From Ulvibacter antarcticus (GTDB lineage: Bacteria > Bacteroidota > Bacteroidia > Flavobacteriales > Flavobacteriaceae): a DNA stretch of 64,000 bases. Below the pieces are notes generated by a model. It did no database searches and was not told the DNA's origin. It was given only the letters and a program-made list of their open reading frames with translations. Where the stretch lies: the NCBI RefSeq assembly GCF_003688405.1, contig NZ_REFC01000011.1:975745-1039744 (forward strand), in the 5' to 3' direction. Below, in pieces: positions 1-9,251 of this stretch (position 1 is its first letter; each line of letters begins with the position of its first letter). The translations under genes and the position numbers were made by a program.

Positions 1-304
1 GCGTATCGTTGGTTGTAGGTAATGTCGTTTGGATGGTATCATCGAAAGTTTTCGATTGTGTTGCATTCCCTCCCATGATCGGAATATTCGAAAGTAGGAT
101 TAATGCAATCATTATAATTGAAAGTGTCCATGTACTCTTATCAAGGAAATCGGTTGTCTTTTGAACTCCACCCATTTGTTGTGTTCCTCCACCTCCAAAA
201 GATGAAGCTAATCCGCCTCCTTTAGGGTTCTGTACCATAATTACCACGACTAGTAGAAATGCTACGATCATGATTAAAATTAAAAATATTGTAAACGTAC
301 TCAT
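1..304 (-). CDS. secG: Preprotein translocase subunit SecG (3' end cut by window edge)
   Basis: SecG is the small inner membrane subunit that helps SecYE-SecA translocation. Reverse translation from the ATG at 304 gives a hydrophobic N-terminal helix followed by the family signature M-V-Q-N-P-K-G-G-G-L-A, a Gly-rich stretch, and a second hydrophobic helix (about residues 58-75), which is the SecG hairpin topology. The start codon overlaps the stop of the upstream TPR gene as ATGA, so the two are probably translationally coupled. The gene runs off the window start, so its C terminus cannot be seen. Identification is firm; only the end is missing. Confidence 0.93.
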   Translation of the reverse strand, partial: MSTFTIFLILIMIVAFLLVVVIMVQNPKGGGLASSFGGGGTQQMGGVQKTTDFLDKSTWTLSIIMIALILLSNIPIMGGNATQSKTFDDTIQTTLPTTNDT

Positions 305-1275
305 TTTTCTTCTGTGTTTATCAGTTTCTCAATTGCCCGAATTTGGTCTGCAAAGAAACCACTTTTTTCGGGATATTTCAAAATTAATATTTTATATGCT
401 TGTATTGCCTTGTTATAATTTTTTTGTTGCAAATAAACTTTTGCCAATGTCTCTGTCATTAGGGCTTCTGGAGCCTGTGTATAGGGAGAGGCTAAATTGG
501 TGTTCTCAATTTTATCTTTTTTGAAGTCTTTAGATATTTGTTTAGGAGCTAATTTTGGTTTTTTCTGAATGAATTTTTCGATCAATTCAAATTTTCGATC
601 TTTTTCTTCTTGTTGGTTATCAATTTGTTTTTCTTGTGGAGCAGTTGCTTTTGAAGCTTCCTCACGATCGATTGGCTTTGATTTAGTTAGTTGAAGCCAT
701 TCGCTAAAGGAATGCGTATCTTTTTTTGTGAATTCAAGAGGCTTGTCAATCTCTAATACTTCGGAAGGATCGCTTACTTCTTCTTTTAAATCTTGCTTCG
801 GAAGTGATTTCTCCTCTATTTCTATAGATTCGATCTTTGTTCCCAATATTTCTGAAACTGCCTCAAGCTTGCGCTCAAACAGTCCGGGATCGAGTATAGC
901 TTCTGCTTTCTTAAGCTCTTCCTTGATCCTGTCATCGAGTTCTATGCTCAACATTTCTGAAACATTTTCTGAAACGACTTCCAAATCATTTAAAGAAGTG
1001 TCGTGCTTCAGAATGGCCTGCGATATTTGATGCTGCATAAAACTTTCCGAAGTGATAAAATCGAAAAGAATATCCCTATCGGTAGTGTAAGCAGCGGTTA
1101 CTTTTAAGGCATCATTGTATAAAAAACTATTCGCTTTCTTGAGTCCCTTTAATTGAAGCGCACGAGCACTTTGAAGATAAGGATAGGATTCTATCACCGA
1201 ATCTAGCATTGCCATATCGTCCTCACTCAATTTTTGAGGATGTGAAAGCAGGTATGTATATTTTTCGGCTGTCAA
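301..1275 (-). CDS. Tetratricopeptide-repeat protein upstream of secG
   Basis: A 324-residue protein without an obvious signal peptide. The N-terminal 100 residues are helical. The middle (about 110-250) is charged and low in complexity, rich in Glu and Lys, and probably disordered. The last 60 residues carry a TPR-like helix pair (A-L-M-T-E-T-L-A-K-V-Y followed by Y-N-K-A-I-Q-A-Y-K-I-L). It lies between lptE (4 bp away) and secG (4 bp overlap), a gene order common in Flavobacteriaceae, so it may be linked to envelope protein export. That link is inference from position only; the exact role is unknown. Confidence 0.85.
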   Translation of the reverse strand: MTAEKYTYLLSHPQKLSEDDMAMLDSVIESYPYLQSARALQLKGLKKANSFLYNDALKVTAAYTTDRDILFDFITSESFMQHQISQAILKHDTSLNDLEVVSENVSEMLSIELDDRIKEELKKAEAILDPGLFERKLEAVSEILGTKIESIEIEEKSLPKQDLKEEVSDPSEVLEIDKPLEFTKKDTHSFSEWLQLTKSKPIDREEASKATAPQEKQIDNQQEEKDRKFELIEKFIQKKPKLAPKQISKDFKKDKIENTNLASPYTQAPEALMTETLAKVYLQQKNYNKAIQAYKILILKYPEKSGFFADQIRAIEKLINTEEK

Positions 1276-1279
1276 AATA

Positions 1280-1792
1280 TTACCAATTTGCTAATGATTT
1301 ATTAAAAATGTCCTGCGTGATACGTTCAAAAATTACAGCGAGCGCATCGTCTAAAGTGCTGCCTGTGAGTTGCTGACTTCCGGGATAATCGAAATAAAAC
1401 GAAAAACGTTGTTCAAAATCTTTTTCCGGAACCTTAGTGTTGTAAAAACGAACGTTCACTCCAATCGTTAGCCGGTTTTGTGCAGCGGTGATTTGGGCTG
1501 TTGCCGTTATAGGTGCAATATAATATTCTATAATCTCGCCCTCGTACACTAAATCGCCATTGGAATTTACCAGATCCAAACTCGTCTGATTGAGTAATAA
1601 ATCCTGCAACAGCACCGTAAAGTCAAGTGCGATTCCCGGTTGTACAATAGGAGCGTTATTTTGAAAGTAATCTACCTGAAATGTCTTAGTGGTGCTATAA
1701 TCAATATCGGCTCCTGTAAATGAATAAATACCGCAACCCTGTGTCACGCCAGCAATTATAAATGCAAAAATTAAGTAAGTTGCTTTTTTCAT
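1280..1792 (-). CDS. lptE: LptE-type LPS-assembly lipoprotein
   Basis: A 170-residue outer membrane lipoprotein. It starts M-K-K-A-T-Y-L, has a hydrophobic signal, then a lipobox ending in G-C-G-I-Y-S-F-T-G. That post-cysteine G-I-Y-S-F-(S/T)-G string is characteristic of the Bacteroidetes LptE-like family, which plugs LptD during LPS insertion in the outer membrane. A longer open frame begins at 2032, but it overlaps the sigma-54 activator gene in another frame. The ATG at 1792 precedes the signal peptide directly and is therefore preferred. It is followed 4 bp later by the TPR protein, so the two are probably in one operon with secG. Confidence 0.88.
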   Translation of the reverse strand: MKKATYLIFAFIIAGVTQGCGIYSFTGADIDYSTTKTFQVDYFQNNAPIVQPGIALDFTVLLQDLLLNQTSLDLVNSNGDLVYEGEIIEYYIAPITATAQITAAQNRLTIGVNVRFYNTKVPEKDFEQRFSFYFDYPGSQQLTGSTLDDALAVIFERITQDIFNKSLANW

Positions 1793-1823
1793 AAGGAATA
1801 CCTGATGGCGATAGGGCTTATAA

Positions 1824-3104
1824 TTATAAATTATATTGTTTAATTTTTCTATACAAGGTTCTCTCAGAAATACCCAACTCATCGGCGGCATCTTTACGTT
1901 TTCCCTGATACTTCTCGAGCGATTTTTTGATGAGTTCGAGCTCCTTTTGTTGTAAGGAAAGATTTTCCTCTTCTTCAACTTCTTCAGCAAAATCATATTT
2001 GTCATTACGTCCAGGAGATGCATTTTTAGCAAGATTCAGGATTTCAACATCACTGTTAGCTTCCGAAGAACTTTCAGCTTCAACAAATGAAGCAAGTTCC
2101 TCTTCTCCATTATCCTCTTCAGAATAGATTTTATTAATTAATGATGAATTTTCCTCCTTTACTTTTGCAGCATTGCCAGATTTCATCAACTCCAAGGTGA
2201 GTTTTTTTAGGTCGTTCACATCACGTTTCATATCGAACAGCACCTTATAAAGGATTTCACGCTCACTGCTAAAATCGCTTTCAGACTTTTTAGTGTTCAC
2301 AACCGCCGGCAAATTGCTGCCCATATCTGGCAGGTAATGTTTTAAGGTGCTGTAATCAATTTCGCGATCTTGCTCCAAAACAGAAATCTGCTCGGCGACA
2401 TTTCGCAACTGACGAATATTTCCACTCCATCGATATTTTAATAAGAGGTCCGTCGCATTATCATCCAGTCGAATGGTAGGCATTTTGTATTTGTTTGCAA
2501 AATCGGAGGCAAATTTCCTAAACAATAAATGTATGTCTTCACTTCTTTCCCGTAATGGCGGTAAATTGATCTCAACTGTACTTAAACGATAATAGAGATC
2601 TTCTCGAAACTTGCCTTTGTTAATAGCATCAACCATACGAACATTAGTAGCAGCGACAATGCGCACATCAGTTTTTTGAAGCTGTGAAGATCCCACTTTA
2701 AGAAATTCTCCGTTTTCCAAAACCCGTAACAATCTAACCTGTGTGGGTAAGGGTAATTCTCCGACTTCATCCAGAAAAATGGTTCCACCATCGGCCACTT
2801 CAAAATAACCACTACGGGTCGAAGTAGCTCCGGTAAAGGAACCTTTTTCGTGTCCAAAAAGCTCACTGTCTATGGTGCCTTCAGGGATCGCGCCACAGTT
2901 TACTGCAATATATTTTCCGTGTTTTCGATGTGATAATGCATGGATGATTTTAGGAATGCTCTCTTTCCCAACACCACTTTCCCCGGTCACTAATACTGAA
3001 ATATCGGTCGGGGCAACCTGCATGGCTTTTTCCACGGCGCGATTAAGTTTAGGGTCGTTACCTATAATTCCGAATCGTTGTTTTGTCGCTTGTACATTTT
3101 CCAT
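1824..3104 (-). CDS. Sigma-54 interaction domain (AAA+) transcriptional activator
   Basis: A 426-residue enhancer-binding protein. The AAA+ domain starts near the N terminus with no receiver or GAF domain. It has Walker A G-E-S-G-V-G-K-E, the sigma-54 contact loop G-S-F-T-G-A (consensus GAFTGA), Walker B G-G-T-I-F-L-D-E, an arginine-finger region (L-R-E-R-S-E-D) and sensor II (W-S-G-N-I-R-Q-L-R-N). A Glu/Ser-rich linker leads to a C-terminal Fis-type helix-turn-helix (D-A-A-D-E-L-G-I-S-E-R-T-L-Y-R-K). The frame is open to 3134, but the ATG at 3104 has a purine-rich GGGAG stretch just upstream and is preferred. Lack of a sensory domain suggests control by abundance or a partner protein. It sits directly upstream of lptE. 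Confidence 0.9.
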   Translation of the reverse strand: MENVQATKQRFGIIGNDPKLNRAVEKAMQVAPTDISVLVTGESGVGKESIPKIIHALSHRKHGKYIAVNCGAIPEGTIDSELFGHEKGSFTGATSTRSGYFEVADGGTIFLDEVGELPLPTQVRLLRVLENGEFLKVGSSQLQKTDVRIVAATNVRMVDAINKGKFREDLYYRLSTVEINLPPLRERSEDIHLLFRKFASDFANKYKMPTIRLDDNATDLLLKYRWSGNIRQLRNVAEQISVLEQDREIDYSTLKHYLPDMGSNLPAVVNTKKSESDFSSEREILYKVLFDMKRDVNDLKKLTLELMKSGNAAKVKEENSSLINKIYSEEDNGEEELASFVEAESSSEANSDVEILNLAKNASPGRNDKYDFAEEVEEEENLSLQQKELELIKKSLEKYQGKRKDAADELGISERTLYRKIKQYNL

Positions 3105-3137
3105 AAAAACTCCCTGTGAATGCCGGGATCTCAATTT

Positions 3138-4025
3138 TTAATAATATTCGTAGGTGAGTTTTTGGTATAAATCTCCATCATATATAATTTCTGCACTAAC
3201 GGGATAATCCAAATCGTTGTATTGATAAGTGATGACTTTGTTCGGGTTTCCCGGCGGATATTCTTTTAAAGTCATATTATTTGCGGAGTAATAAAACTCG
3301 AAATAATCTGGTAATCTTGATAAGCTAAATCCATTATCTATTATAAGGTTTCTATAATTGGATTTCAGAACTTCATGAAGTGGATTAATTTTAGTGTCGT
3401 ATTGAAAATTTAAAATATTTACTACAGATGCATATTGATATTGTTGACTCATTAAATTCCCATTTATAAAATTATAAGTGTTGACATGCGGGAATGTGGA
3501 AGTGTCATTCTCGCTAACCGTTTGCATAAGGTTATTTTCCGGACTAAATTTAAATGTTATGGTCGAAAATAATTGTGTGGCTATATAGACTGTCGCTTGT
3601 ATGCTGTCTTGATAATGAGTGGATTGGCGATAAAGTCCTATCGATCCATCCGGATGGTATTTTATAATTTCTATAAGCCTGTTGGACGCATCGTATTCAT
3701 ATTCATGACGACTTAGACCCTCAATAGGTAAGTCATCTTTTCTTGTAATAAGTCCGAGATCGTTATAGGTAAGCTTTTGTATCCAAGGCTCGTCGTTCCC
3801 GCTTACTTCGTGTATCTCGATGAGTTTTCCTTCTTCGTCAAAATAATGATCATTTTGCATAATTTCTACTGTGGAAGTAGGACCAGTATGATATTGAGTA
3901 ATTCCAAACTTCTTAATCTTTAATTCAGTGTTTTGTTGTTGTTCTTGTTCAACAACATCGTCGTTTTTCTTGCTGCAACTAAATAATACCAGAATGGCAC
4001 ACAGAAGTAGTAGTGATTTTTTCAT
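3138..4025 (-). CDS. Hypothetical lipoprotein with YD/RHS-like strands
   Basis: A 295-residue protein. It has a typical lipoprotein signal (M-K-K-S-L-L-L-L-C, lipobox L-F-S-C-S-K-K) followed by an acidic, Gln-rich linker. The body contains recurring strands of the type Y-N-D-L-G-L-I-T-R-K-D, Y-E-Y-D-A-S-N-R-L-I-E-I and Y-Q-Y-N-D-L-D-Y-P, which resemble YD/RHS repeats common in Bacteroidetes surface lipoproteins. It ends 34 bp upstream of the sigma-54 activator start, and the separate transcription unit miaB lies on its other side. Function is unknown; exposure on the cell surface is inference. Confidence 0.8.
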   Translation of the reverse strand: MKKSLLLLCAILVLFSCSKKNDDVVEQEQQQNTELKIKKFGITQYHTGPTSTVEIMQNDHYFDEEGKLIEIHEVSGNDEPWIQKLTYNDLGLITRKDDLPIEGLSRHEYEYDASNRLIEIIKYHPDGSIGLYRQSTHYQDSIQATVYIATQLFSTITFKFSPENNLMQTVSENDTSTFPHVNTYNFINGNLMSQQYQYASVVNILNFQYDTKINPLHEVLKSNYRNLIIDNGFSLSRLPDYFEFYYSANNMTLKEYPPGNPNKVITYQYNDLDYPVSAEIIYDGDLYQKLTYEYY

Positions 4026-4073
4026 AGCTTATTTTTTAAGTTTTTATTTCAAGATAACAATTTTTCTTAACAT

Positions 4074-5534
4074 TTAATTGTTTTCTGAAAACCCTATAGC
4101 CTCCCCAATGAGCGTCGCACTTGTACAATCTTTAATTTTTACCATAACAAAATCACCGGCTTTGTAATGTTCTTTCGGAAACACAACTACTAGCGATTGC
4201 GGATTTCTTCCACTCCATTCGTTTTCGTTCTTCTTCGATTCGCGTTCAATCAAAACTTCTACGGTTTTTCCTAAAAATTGATTGGTTCGGTACGCTCCGT
4301 GTTTACGTTGTGCTGCAACAATTTCGGTGAGGCGACGTTTTTTTATTTCTTCTGAAACATCATCTTCAAATTTACGTGCAGCCATCGTACCAGGTCTTTC
4401 AGAATATTTGTACATATATCCAAAATAGTACTTTACTTGCTCCATTAAACTTAAGGTATTCTGATGGTCTTCTTCAGTTTCCGTAGGGAAACCAACAATC
4501 ATATCTTGTGAAATTCCGCAGTTGGGAATAATCTCGTGAATTCTATCAACAAGTGCAAGGTATTCTTCCCGCGTATGCTGACGATTCATTTCCTTCAATA
4601 TGCGTGTGCTTCCGCTTTGTACAGGAAGGTGAATATAATTGCATATATTATCGTGTTTAGCTACTGTATGCAGCACATCTTCGGTCATATCCTGAGGATT
4701 CGAAGTGGAAAACCGAATTCGAAGCCTTGGCTGCGCTTCAGCCACCATTGCCAACAAATTTGCAAAGGAAGTTGCGGTAGCCTGCTCCATTTCCGAAGCC
4801 TTTCCGAAGTCTTTTTTCAGTCCGCCGCCATACCAAAGGTAACTGTCCACGTTCTGTCCGAGAAGTGTAATTTCTCTGAACCCTCTTTCAGCCAGATCCT
4901 GTATCTCTTTTAAAATACTCTGTGGATCTCTGCTGCGTTCTCTTCCGCGGGTAAAAGGCACCACACAAAAAGTACACATATTGTCACAACCTCTGGTGAT
5001 ACTTACCAAGGCGTTAATACCATTGGTTCCAAGTCTTACAGGAGATATATCGCCATACGTTTCCTCTTTAGAAAGTACAACGTTCACAGCATCACGGCCT
5101 GCTTCAACCTCTTTCAACAAATTGGGGAGGTCTTTATAAGCATCGGGTCCCACGACCATATCGACGATCTTTTCCTCGTCCAGAAATTTCTCTTTTAACC
5201 GTTCGGCCATACATCCTAGTACTCCCACCTTCATTCCTGGGTTAATGCGTTTAACGGCATTGTACTTTTCGAGACGTTTTCGCACTGTTTGTTCGGCTTT
5301 ATCCCGAATAGAACAGGTGTTTACCAATACCAAATCTGCATCCTCGAGTCGCTGAGTGGTATTATAACCTTGATCGGCCAGTATGGAAGCAACAATCTCA
5401 CTGTCGCTAAAATTCATTTGGCAACCATAACTCTCGATAAATAATTTCTTACTGTTACCCGATTTATTTTTCAAGCTTAGAGCCGTGCCTTGAAGGGATT
5501 CGTCAATAATCTTTTCTTCCATATTCTTTTTCAA
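4074..5534 (-). CDS. miaB: tRNA-2-methylthio-N6-dimethylallyladenosine synthase MiaB
   Basis: A radical-SAM methylthiotransferase that converts i6A37 to ms2i6A37 in tRNAs reading UNN codons. The N-terminal UPF0004 domain supplies three cluster cysteines (C38 in S-Y-G-C-Q-M-N, C74 in N-T-C-S-I-R, C108 in G-C-M-A-E-R). The radical-SAM motif C-D-N-M-C-T-F-C is at 183-190, followed by T-R-G-R-E-R-S-R. A C-terminal TRAM domain covers about 405-480. Length (486) is normal for the Bacteroidetes family. A well-formed promoter lies about 60 bp upstream. M5 is a possible alternative start. Confidence 0.97.
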   Translation of the reverse strand: MKKNMEEKIIDESLQGTALSLKNKSGNSKKLFIESYGCQMNFSDSEIVASILADQGYNTTQRLEDADLVLVNTCSIRDKAEQTVRKRLEKYNAVKRINPGMKVGVLGCMAERLKEKFLDEEKIVDMVVGPDAYKDLPNLLKEVEAGRDAVNVVLSKEETYGDISPVRLGTNGINALVSITRGCDNMCTFCVVPFTRGRERSRDPQSILKEIQDLAERGFREITLLGQNVDSYLWYGGGLKKDFGKASEMEQATATSFANLLAMVAEAQPRLRIRFSTSNPQDMTEDVLHTVAKHDNICNYIHLPVQSGSTRILKEMNRQHTREEYLALVDRIHEIIPNCGISQDMIVGFPTETEEDHQNTLSLMEQVKYYFGYMYKYSERPGTMAARKFEDDVSEEIKKRRLTEIVAAQRKHGAYRTNQFLGKTVEVLIERESKKNENEWSGRNPQSLVVVFPKEHYKAGDFVMVKIKDCTSATLIGEAIGFSENN

Positions 5535-5590
5535 AATTGACCGCGATGACCATTAATAAATAAGGAGCTGCCTTTTTAAGCAGCGAACTG

Positions 5591-5622
5591 CAAAGATACA
5601 ATTAAATTGGATTATGTGACAA
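5591..5622 (-). promoter_or_regulatory. Bacteroidetes-type promoter for miaB
   Basis: Read on the minus strand, TTG (complement of 5620-5622) is followed by 21 bases and then TATCTTTG (complement of 5591-5598). This matches the Bacteroidetes primary sigma consensus TTG-N(17-23)-TAnnTTTG. It lies upstream of miaB with a leader of about 50 nt that can form a small GCTGC/GCAGC hairpin. Confidence 0.7.
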
Positions 5623-5676
5623 AGTGGCAGAAACCTTTTTTGTAAATTTACTCCTGAAATTTAAAACATACATACC

Positions 5677-6459
5677 GTGCAAAAAGATATATTTCAGAAA
5701 ATAGAAGAAGCCAAAAAACCAGATTTTGGTGATATACTGTCCAGAAGCTTCGAATTTTTTAAACTTGTTTGGAAAGAGGGATTGAAGCATGTTCTGGTTA
5801 CAATTGTAGTATTGATTCCTGCTATATTGCTCATTTATGTCCCTTATATTATCTTTTTTATATCCGCAGGGGCATTCGATTCTCCCGGGTCTTATGATAA
5901 CGTAGAACCAGATTTTGTTCGTTATATTCCCTTGCTTATTCTTTATTTTTTACTTGTTTTTGTGATTATGTTTTTTGCTCAAACTGTTGCATTTGCAATT
6001 ACAGCTCATTTTTATAAAGTCTGTAAAAAGGTAGATACCGGGGAATCGTTCGAAACGGAGGGCTATTTTGAATATTTAAAAGGAGGTAATTTTAAAAAGA
6101 TATTTCTACTTGCATTGGCGAGTTTCGGAATTGCCATAGGAGCAGCATTACTTTGTTATTTACCGTTATTTTATGTGATGGTGCCACTGCAGCTATTGGT
6201 CGTTATTCATGCTTTCAATAAAGATCTAAGTGTTTCAGATATTATAAAAGCGGGGTTTAAGTTAGGAAATAGGTTTTGGATTATAATTTTCGGACTTGTA
6301 ATGATTTCCTCAATTATCGCCCAAGTTGGTATTTTACTTTGCTTTGTTGGTGTTTTTGTAACCGCTTATTTCGTTCATATTCCAATTTACTTTGTATATA
6401 AAGATACTATCGGATTTGATGACGAAATTGATCTCGACCCATTATTAATGTCTGTTTAG
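5677..6459 (+). CDS. Multi-pass membrane protein of unknown function
   Basis: A 260-residue integral membrane protein. A soluble N-terminal segment (about 30 residues) is followed by hydrophobic segments near 38-62, 83-108, 145-172 and 205-238, and then a short acidic tail (D-D-E-I-D-L-D-P). The only start in frame after an upstream stop at 5662 is a GTG at 5677; there is no in-frame ATG near it. It is divergent from miaB and followed by a 290 bp gap before topA. Related flavobacterial proteins are often given unreliable database names; I see no catalytic motif and assign no function. Confidence 0.8.
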   Translation: MQKDIFQKIEEAKKPDFGDILSRSFEFFKLVWKEGLKHVLVTIVVLIPAILLIYVPYIIFFISAGAFDSPGSYDNVEPDFVRYIPLLILYFLLVFVIMFFAQTVAFAITAHFYKVCKKVDTGESFETEGYFEYLKGGNFKKIFLLALASFGIAIGAALLCYLPLFYVMVPLQLLVVIHAFNKDLSVSDIIKAGFKLGNRFWIIIFGLVMISSIIAQVGILLCFVGVFVTAYFVHIPIYFVYKDTIGFDDEIDLDPLLMSV

Positions 6460-6752
6460 TTGAATATTTTTAAAAATTCACGGTTAATCGAATGAATTTT
6501 AAAACAAATTTTTTCTGTCCGTTCGAGCGCAATCGAGAACTTTAGCGAGCTTACTTTTAGGTGATTTCAGATTTAGTTAACTTGAATTTAGCGGAAGTGC
6601 TTGATATAAGCAATGGAATGATTAATAATTTTTTAGACCTTATGAGTGTCCCTAAAATTGTTGTCTTACAGTGTTAATTGAAGACTAATTTTAAGAAGGG
6701 AAAGGCAGTTATTAAAAAATTCACATACTTTTGTAGCCCAAACAAAAAAAGT
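6460..6752. other. Intergenic region with short palindromic repeat
   Basis: No gene is apparent. At 6521-6540 the sequence GTTCGAGCGCAATCGAGAAC is an imperfect inverted repeat with TCGA in both arms. It resembles the short REP-like palindromes scattered in flavobacterial genomes. The 3' part contains the topA promoter element. Confidence 0.45.
6726..6733 (+). promoter_or_regulatory. Putative -7 element of the topA promoter
   Basis: TACTTTTG matches the Bacteroidetes -7 consensus TAnnTTTG and lies 19 bp before the topA ATG. A clear -33 TTG at the right distance is not visible, so only the -7 element is annotated. Confidence 0.5.
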
Positions 6753-9251
6753 ATGGCTAAGAATTTAGTGATTGTAGAGTCCCCTGCGAAAGCGAAAACG
6801 ATTGAAAAATTTCTAGGAAAAGATTTCAAGGTTTCTTCAAGCTTCGGACATATATCCGACCTGCCTTCTAAGGAGTTAGGAGTGGATGTAGATGGAGATT
6901 TTACGCCAAAATATATAGTGCCAAGCGACAAGAAAAGCTTGGTCAAGGAGTTGAAAGCTCAAGCCAAAAAAGCAGATATGGTATGGCTAGCGAGTGATGA
7001 GGATCGAGAAGGAGAAGCAATAGCATGGCATTTGGCCGAAGCTTTGGACTTAAAAGATGAAAAGACAAAACGTATTGTTTTTCATGAAATTACTAAGACC
7101 GCTATTTTAAAAGCGATTGAAAATCCAAGAAAGATAGATTACAATTTAGTGAACGCACAACAAGCCCGTCGTGTGCTGGATAGACTAGTTGGGTATGAAC
7201 TTTCTCCCGTACTCTGGAGAAAAGTAAAAGGAGGTTTATCTGCAGGTCGCGTGCAAAGTGTTGCGGTTCGTTTAATTGTAGAACGTGAACGTGAAATTGA
7301 AGCCTTTTCACCGGTTGCCTCGTATAGAGTGGATGCCGAGTTTATTACTTCGGAAGGCAATAAATTTAAAGCAAAATTACCTAAGAATTTTGAAACTGAA
7401 GCAGAGGCAAAAAAGTTCTTAAATGAAAATATCGCCGCTAATTATAAAGTTTCAGATTTAGTAAAAAAGCCGGCAAAAAAGTCTCCGGCGGCACCTTTTA
7501 CTACTTCCACAATACAGCAGGAAGCTTCTCGTAAATTATATTTTTCAGTAGGGAAAACCATGACCATTGCACAACGCTTGTACGAAGCGGGTCTTATCAC
7601 CTATATGAGAACCGATAGTGTAAATCTATCGAACGATGCTAAAACGGCTGCCGAAAAGGAAATTTCTAGTTCTTATGGTAAAGAATATAGCAATCCAAGA
7701 AATTATAAAGGAAAATCGAAAGGTGCACAGGAAGCTCACGAAGCAATTCGCCCTACCGATATGTCACTTAAAACAATCGAAGGCGAGTACGATCAAGCGC
7801 GATTGTACGATCTTATTTGGAAACGTACCATCGCCTCTCAAATGAGTGATGCACAATTGGAACGTACCAATGTAAAAATTGAGGTCAATGGGTCTCAATC
7901 TCCAAAAGAGCATTTTACTGCCAATGGGGAAATGATAAAATTTGATGGATTTCTGAAAGTCTATCTTGAAGGAACCGATTTTGAAGAAGAAGAACAGGAA
8001 GGAATGCTTCCAAATCTTTCTGAAGGCGATCGTTTAGACAACGAATATATTACGGCTACAGAACGCTTTACCAGACCACCGTATCGATTTACTGAGGCTT
8101 CATTGGTAAAACAATTGGAGGAATTGGGTATTGGGCGTCCGTCTACCTATGCGCCTACTATTGGTACAATTATTAATAGAAACTATGTTGAAAAGGGTAC
8201 CGTTGAAGGAGTTGAACGTGGTTATTTGCAACTCACTTTGGAGAATGAAACTGTTAAGGATAAAAATTTAACTGAGACAATAGGATCGGATAAAGGTAAA
8301 TTAGTACCAACAGATATTGGTCTGATTGTAAATGATTTCTTGGTAGAGCATTTTTCTACTATTCTTGATTATAATTTTACTGCCAAAGTTGAGCAGGATT
8401 TTGATGATATCGCTGAAGGCAAAGAGGAATGGAAGAAGATGATGAAGGATTTCTACGGAAAATTCCACCCACGGGTAGAAGATGTTTCTGAGAATGCCGA
8501 ACGTGAGAGTGGAGAACGAATTTTGGGAGATGATCCCGTATCAGGAAGACCAGTGCTTGTTCGTTTAGGAAAATATGGGCCAATGGCTCAAATTGGAGCA
8601 CCCGATGACGAAGAGAAGAAATTTGCCAGTTTACGTCCCGATCAGCAGTTGCATCTTGTAACCTTCGAAGAGGTGATGGATTTATTTAAGCTTCCGAAGA
8701 CATTGGGAATTTACGATGGGGAAGAAGTTGAGGTGAATAATGGACGATTTGGACCATATATAAGGTTGGATAAGAAATTTATATCGCTTCCGAAGGGAAT
8801 GGACCCATTAGAAGTTGACATGGCAATGGCTAAAGAGCTAATTGAAGAGAAGAAAAAAGCAGATGCACCTATTGCATTTTATGATGAACTTCCAGTTCAA
8901 AAAGGTGTTGGGCGTTTTGGGCCTTTCATTAAATGGAACAGCATTTTTATTAATGTGAACAAAAAATATGATTTCGATAATCTTTCCGAAGCAGACATAG
9001 AAAAACTGATTGAAGATAAGAAACAAAAAGAAATCGATAAGTTGATCAACGAATGGCCGGAAGAAGGAATCCGACTCGAGAAGGCAAGATGGGGAAGATT
9101 TAACCTTATAAAAGGTAAGATAAAGATCGAACTACCAAAAACTACTAAAGTTGATAAGATCACGCTGGAGGAAGCTCAGGCAATGATCGAAAAGAAAACT
9201 CCTAAAAAGAAAAAGGCAACCAAAAAGAAAGCCCCGGCTAAGAAAAAGTAA
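6753..9251 (+). CDS. topA: DNA topoisomerase I (type IA)
   Basis: Relaxes negatively supercoiled DNA by a type IA single-strand passage mechanism. It is 832 residues from the ATG at 6753; an upstream TTG-started extension covers the promoter and is rejected. The Toprim domain begins L-V-I-V-E-S-P-A-K-A-K and has the acidic D-E-D-R-E-G-E-A-I-A-W-H motif. The catalytic tyrosine is Y284 in L-I-T-Y-M-R-T-D-S. The C-terminal part has repeated topo C-term modules with G-R-F-G-P-(Y/F)-I motifs instead of zinc ribbons, and ends in a Lys-rich tail. The stop overlaps the next ATG by one base, implying co-transcription. Confidence 0.97.
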   Translation: MAKNLVIVESPAKAKTIEKFLGKDFKVSSSFGHISDLPSKELGVDVDGDFTPKYIVPSDKKSLVKELKAQAKKADMVWLASDEDREGEAIAWHLAEALDLKDEKTKRIVFHEITKTAILKAIENPRKIDYNLVNAQQARRVLDRLVGYELSPVLWRKVKGGLSAGRVQSVAVRLIVEREREIEAFSPVASYRVDAEFITSEGNKFKAKLPKNFETEAEAKKFLNENIAANYKVSDLVKKPAKKSPAAPFTTSTIQQEASRKLYFSVGKTMTIAQRLYEAGLITYMRTDSVNLSNDAKTAAEKEISSSYGKEYSNPRNYKGKSKGAQEAHEAIRPTDMSLKTIEGEYDQARLYDLIWKRTIASQMSDAQLERTNVKIEVNGSQSPKEHFTANGEMIKFDGFLKVYLEGTDFEEEEQEGMLPNLSEGDRLDNEYITATERFTRPPYRFTEASLVKQLEELGIGRPSTYAPTIGTIINRNYVEKGTVEGVERGYLQLTLENETVKDKNLTETIGSDKGKLVPTDIGLIVNDFLVEHFSTILDYNFTAKVEQDFDDIAEGKEEWKKMMKDFYGKFHPRVEDVSENAERESGERILGDDPVSGRPVLVRLGKYGPMAQIGAPDDEEKKFASLRPDQQLHLVTFEEVMDLFKLPKTLGIYDGEEVEVNNGRFGPYIRLDKKFISLPKGMDPLEVDMAMAKELIEEKKKADAPIAFYDELPVQKGVGRFGPFIKWNSIFINVNKKYDFDNLSEADIEKLIEDKKQKEIDKLINEWPEEGIRLEKARWGRFNLIKGKIKIELPKTTKVDKITLEEAQAMIEKKTPKKKKATKKKAPAKKK

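Noticed and set aside
1793..2032. N-terminal extension of the LptE frame
   Set aside because: It would add 80 residues before the signal peptide and overlaps the sigma-54 gene in another frame.
6678..6752. TTG start extending TopA by 25 residues
   Set aside because: The extension covers the TACTTTTG promoter element, and the ATG at 6753 gives the normal TopA N terminus.
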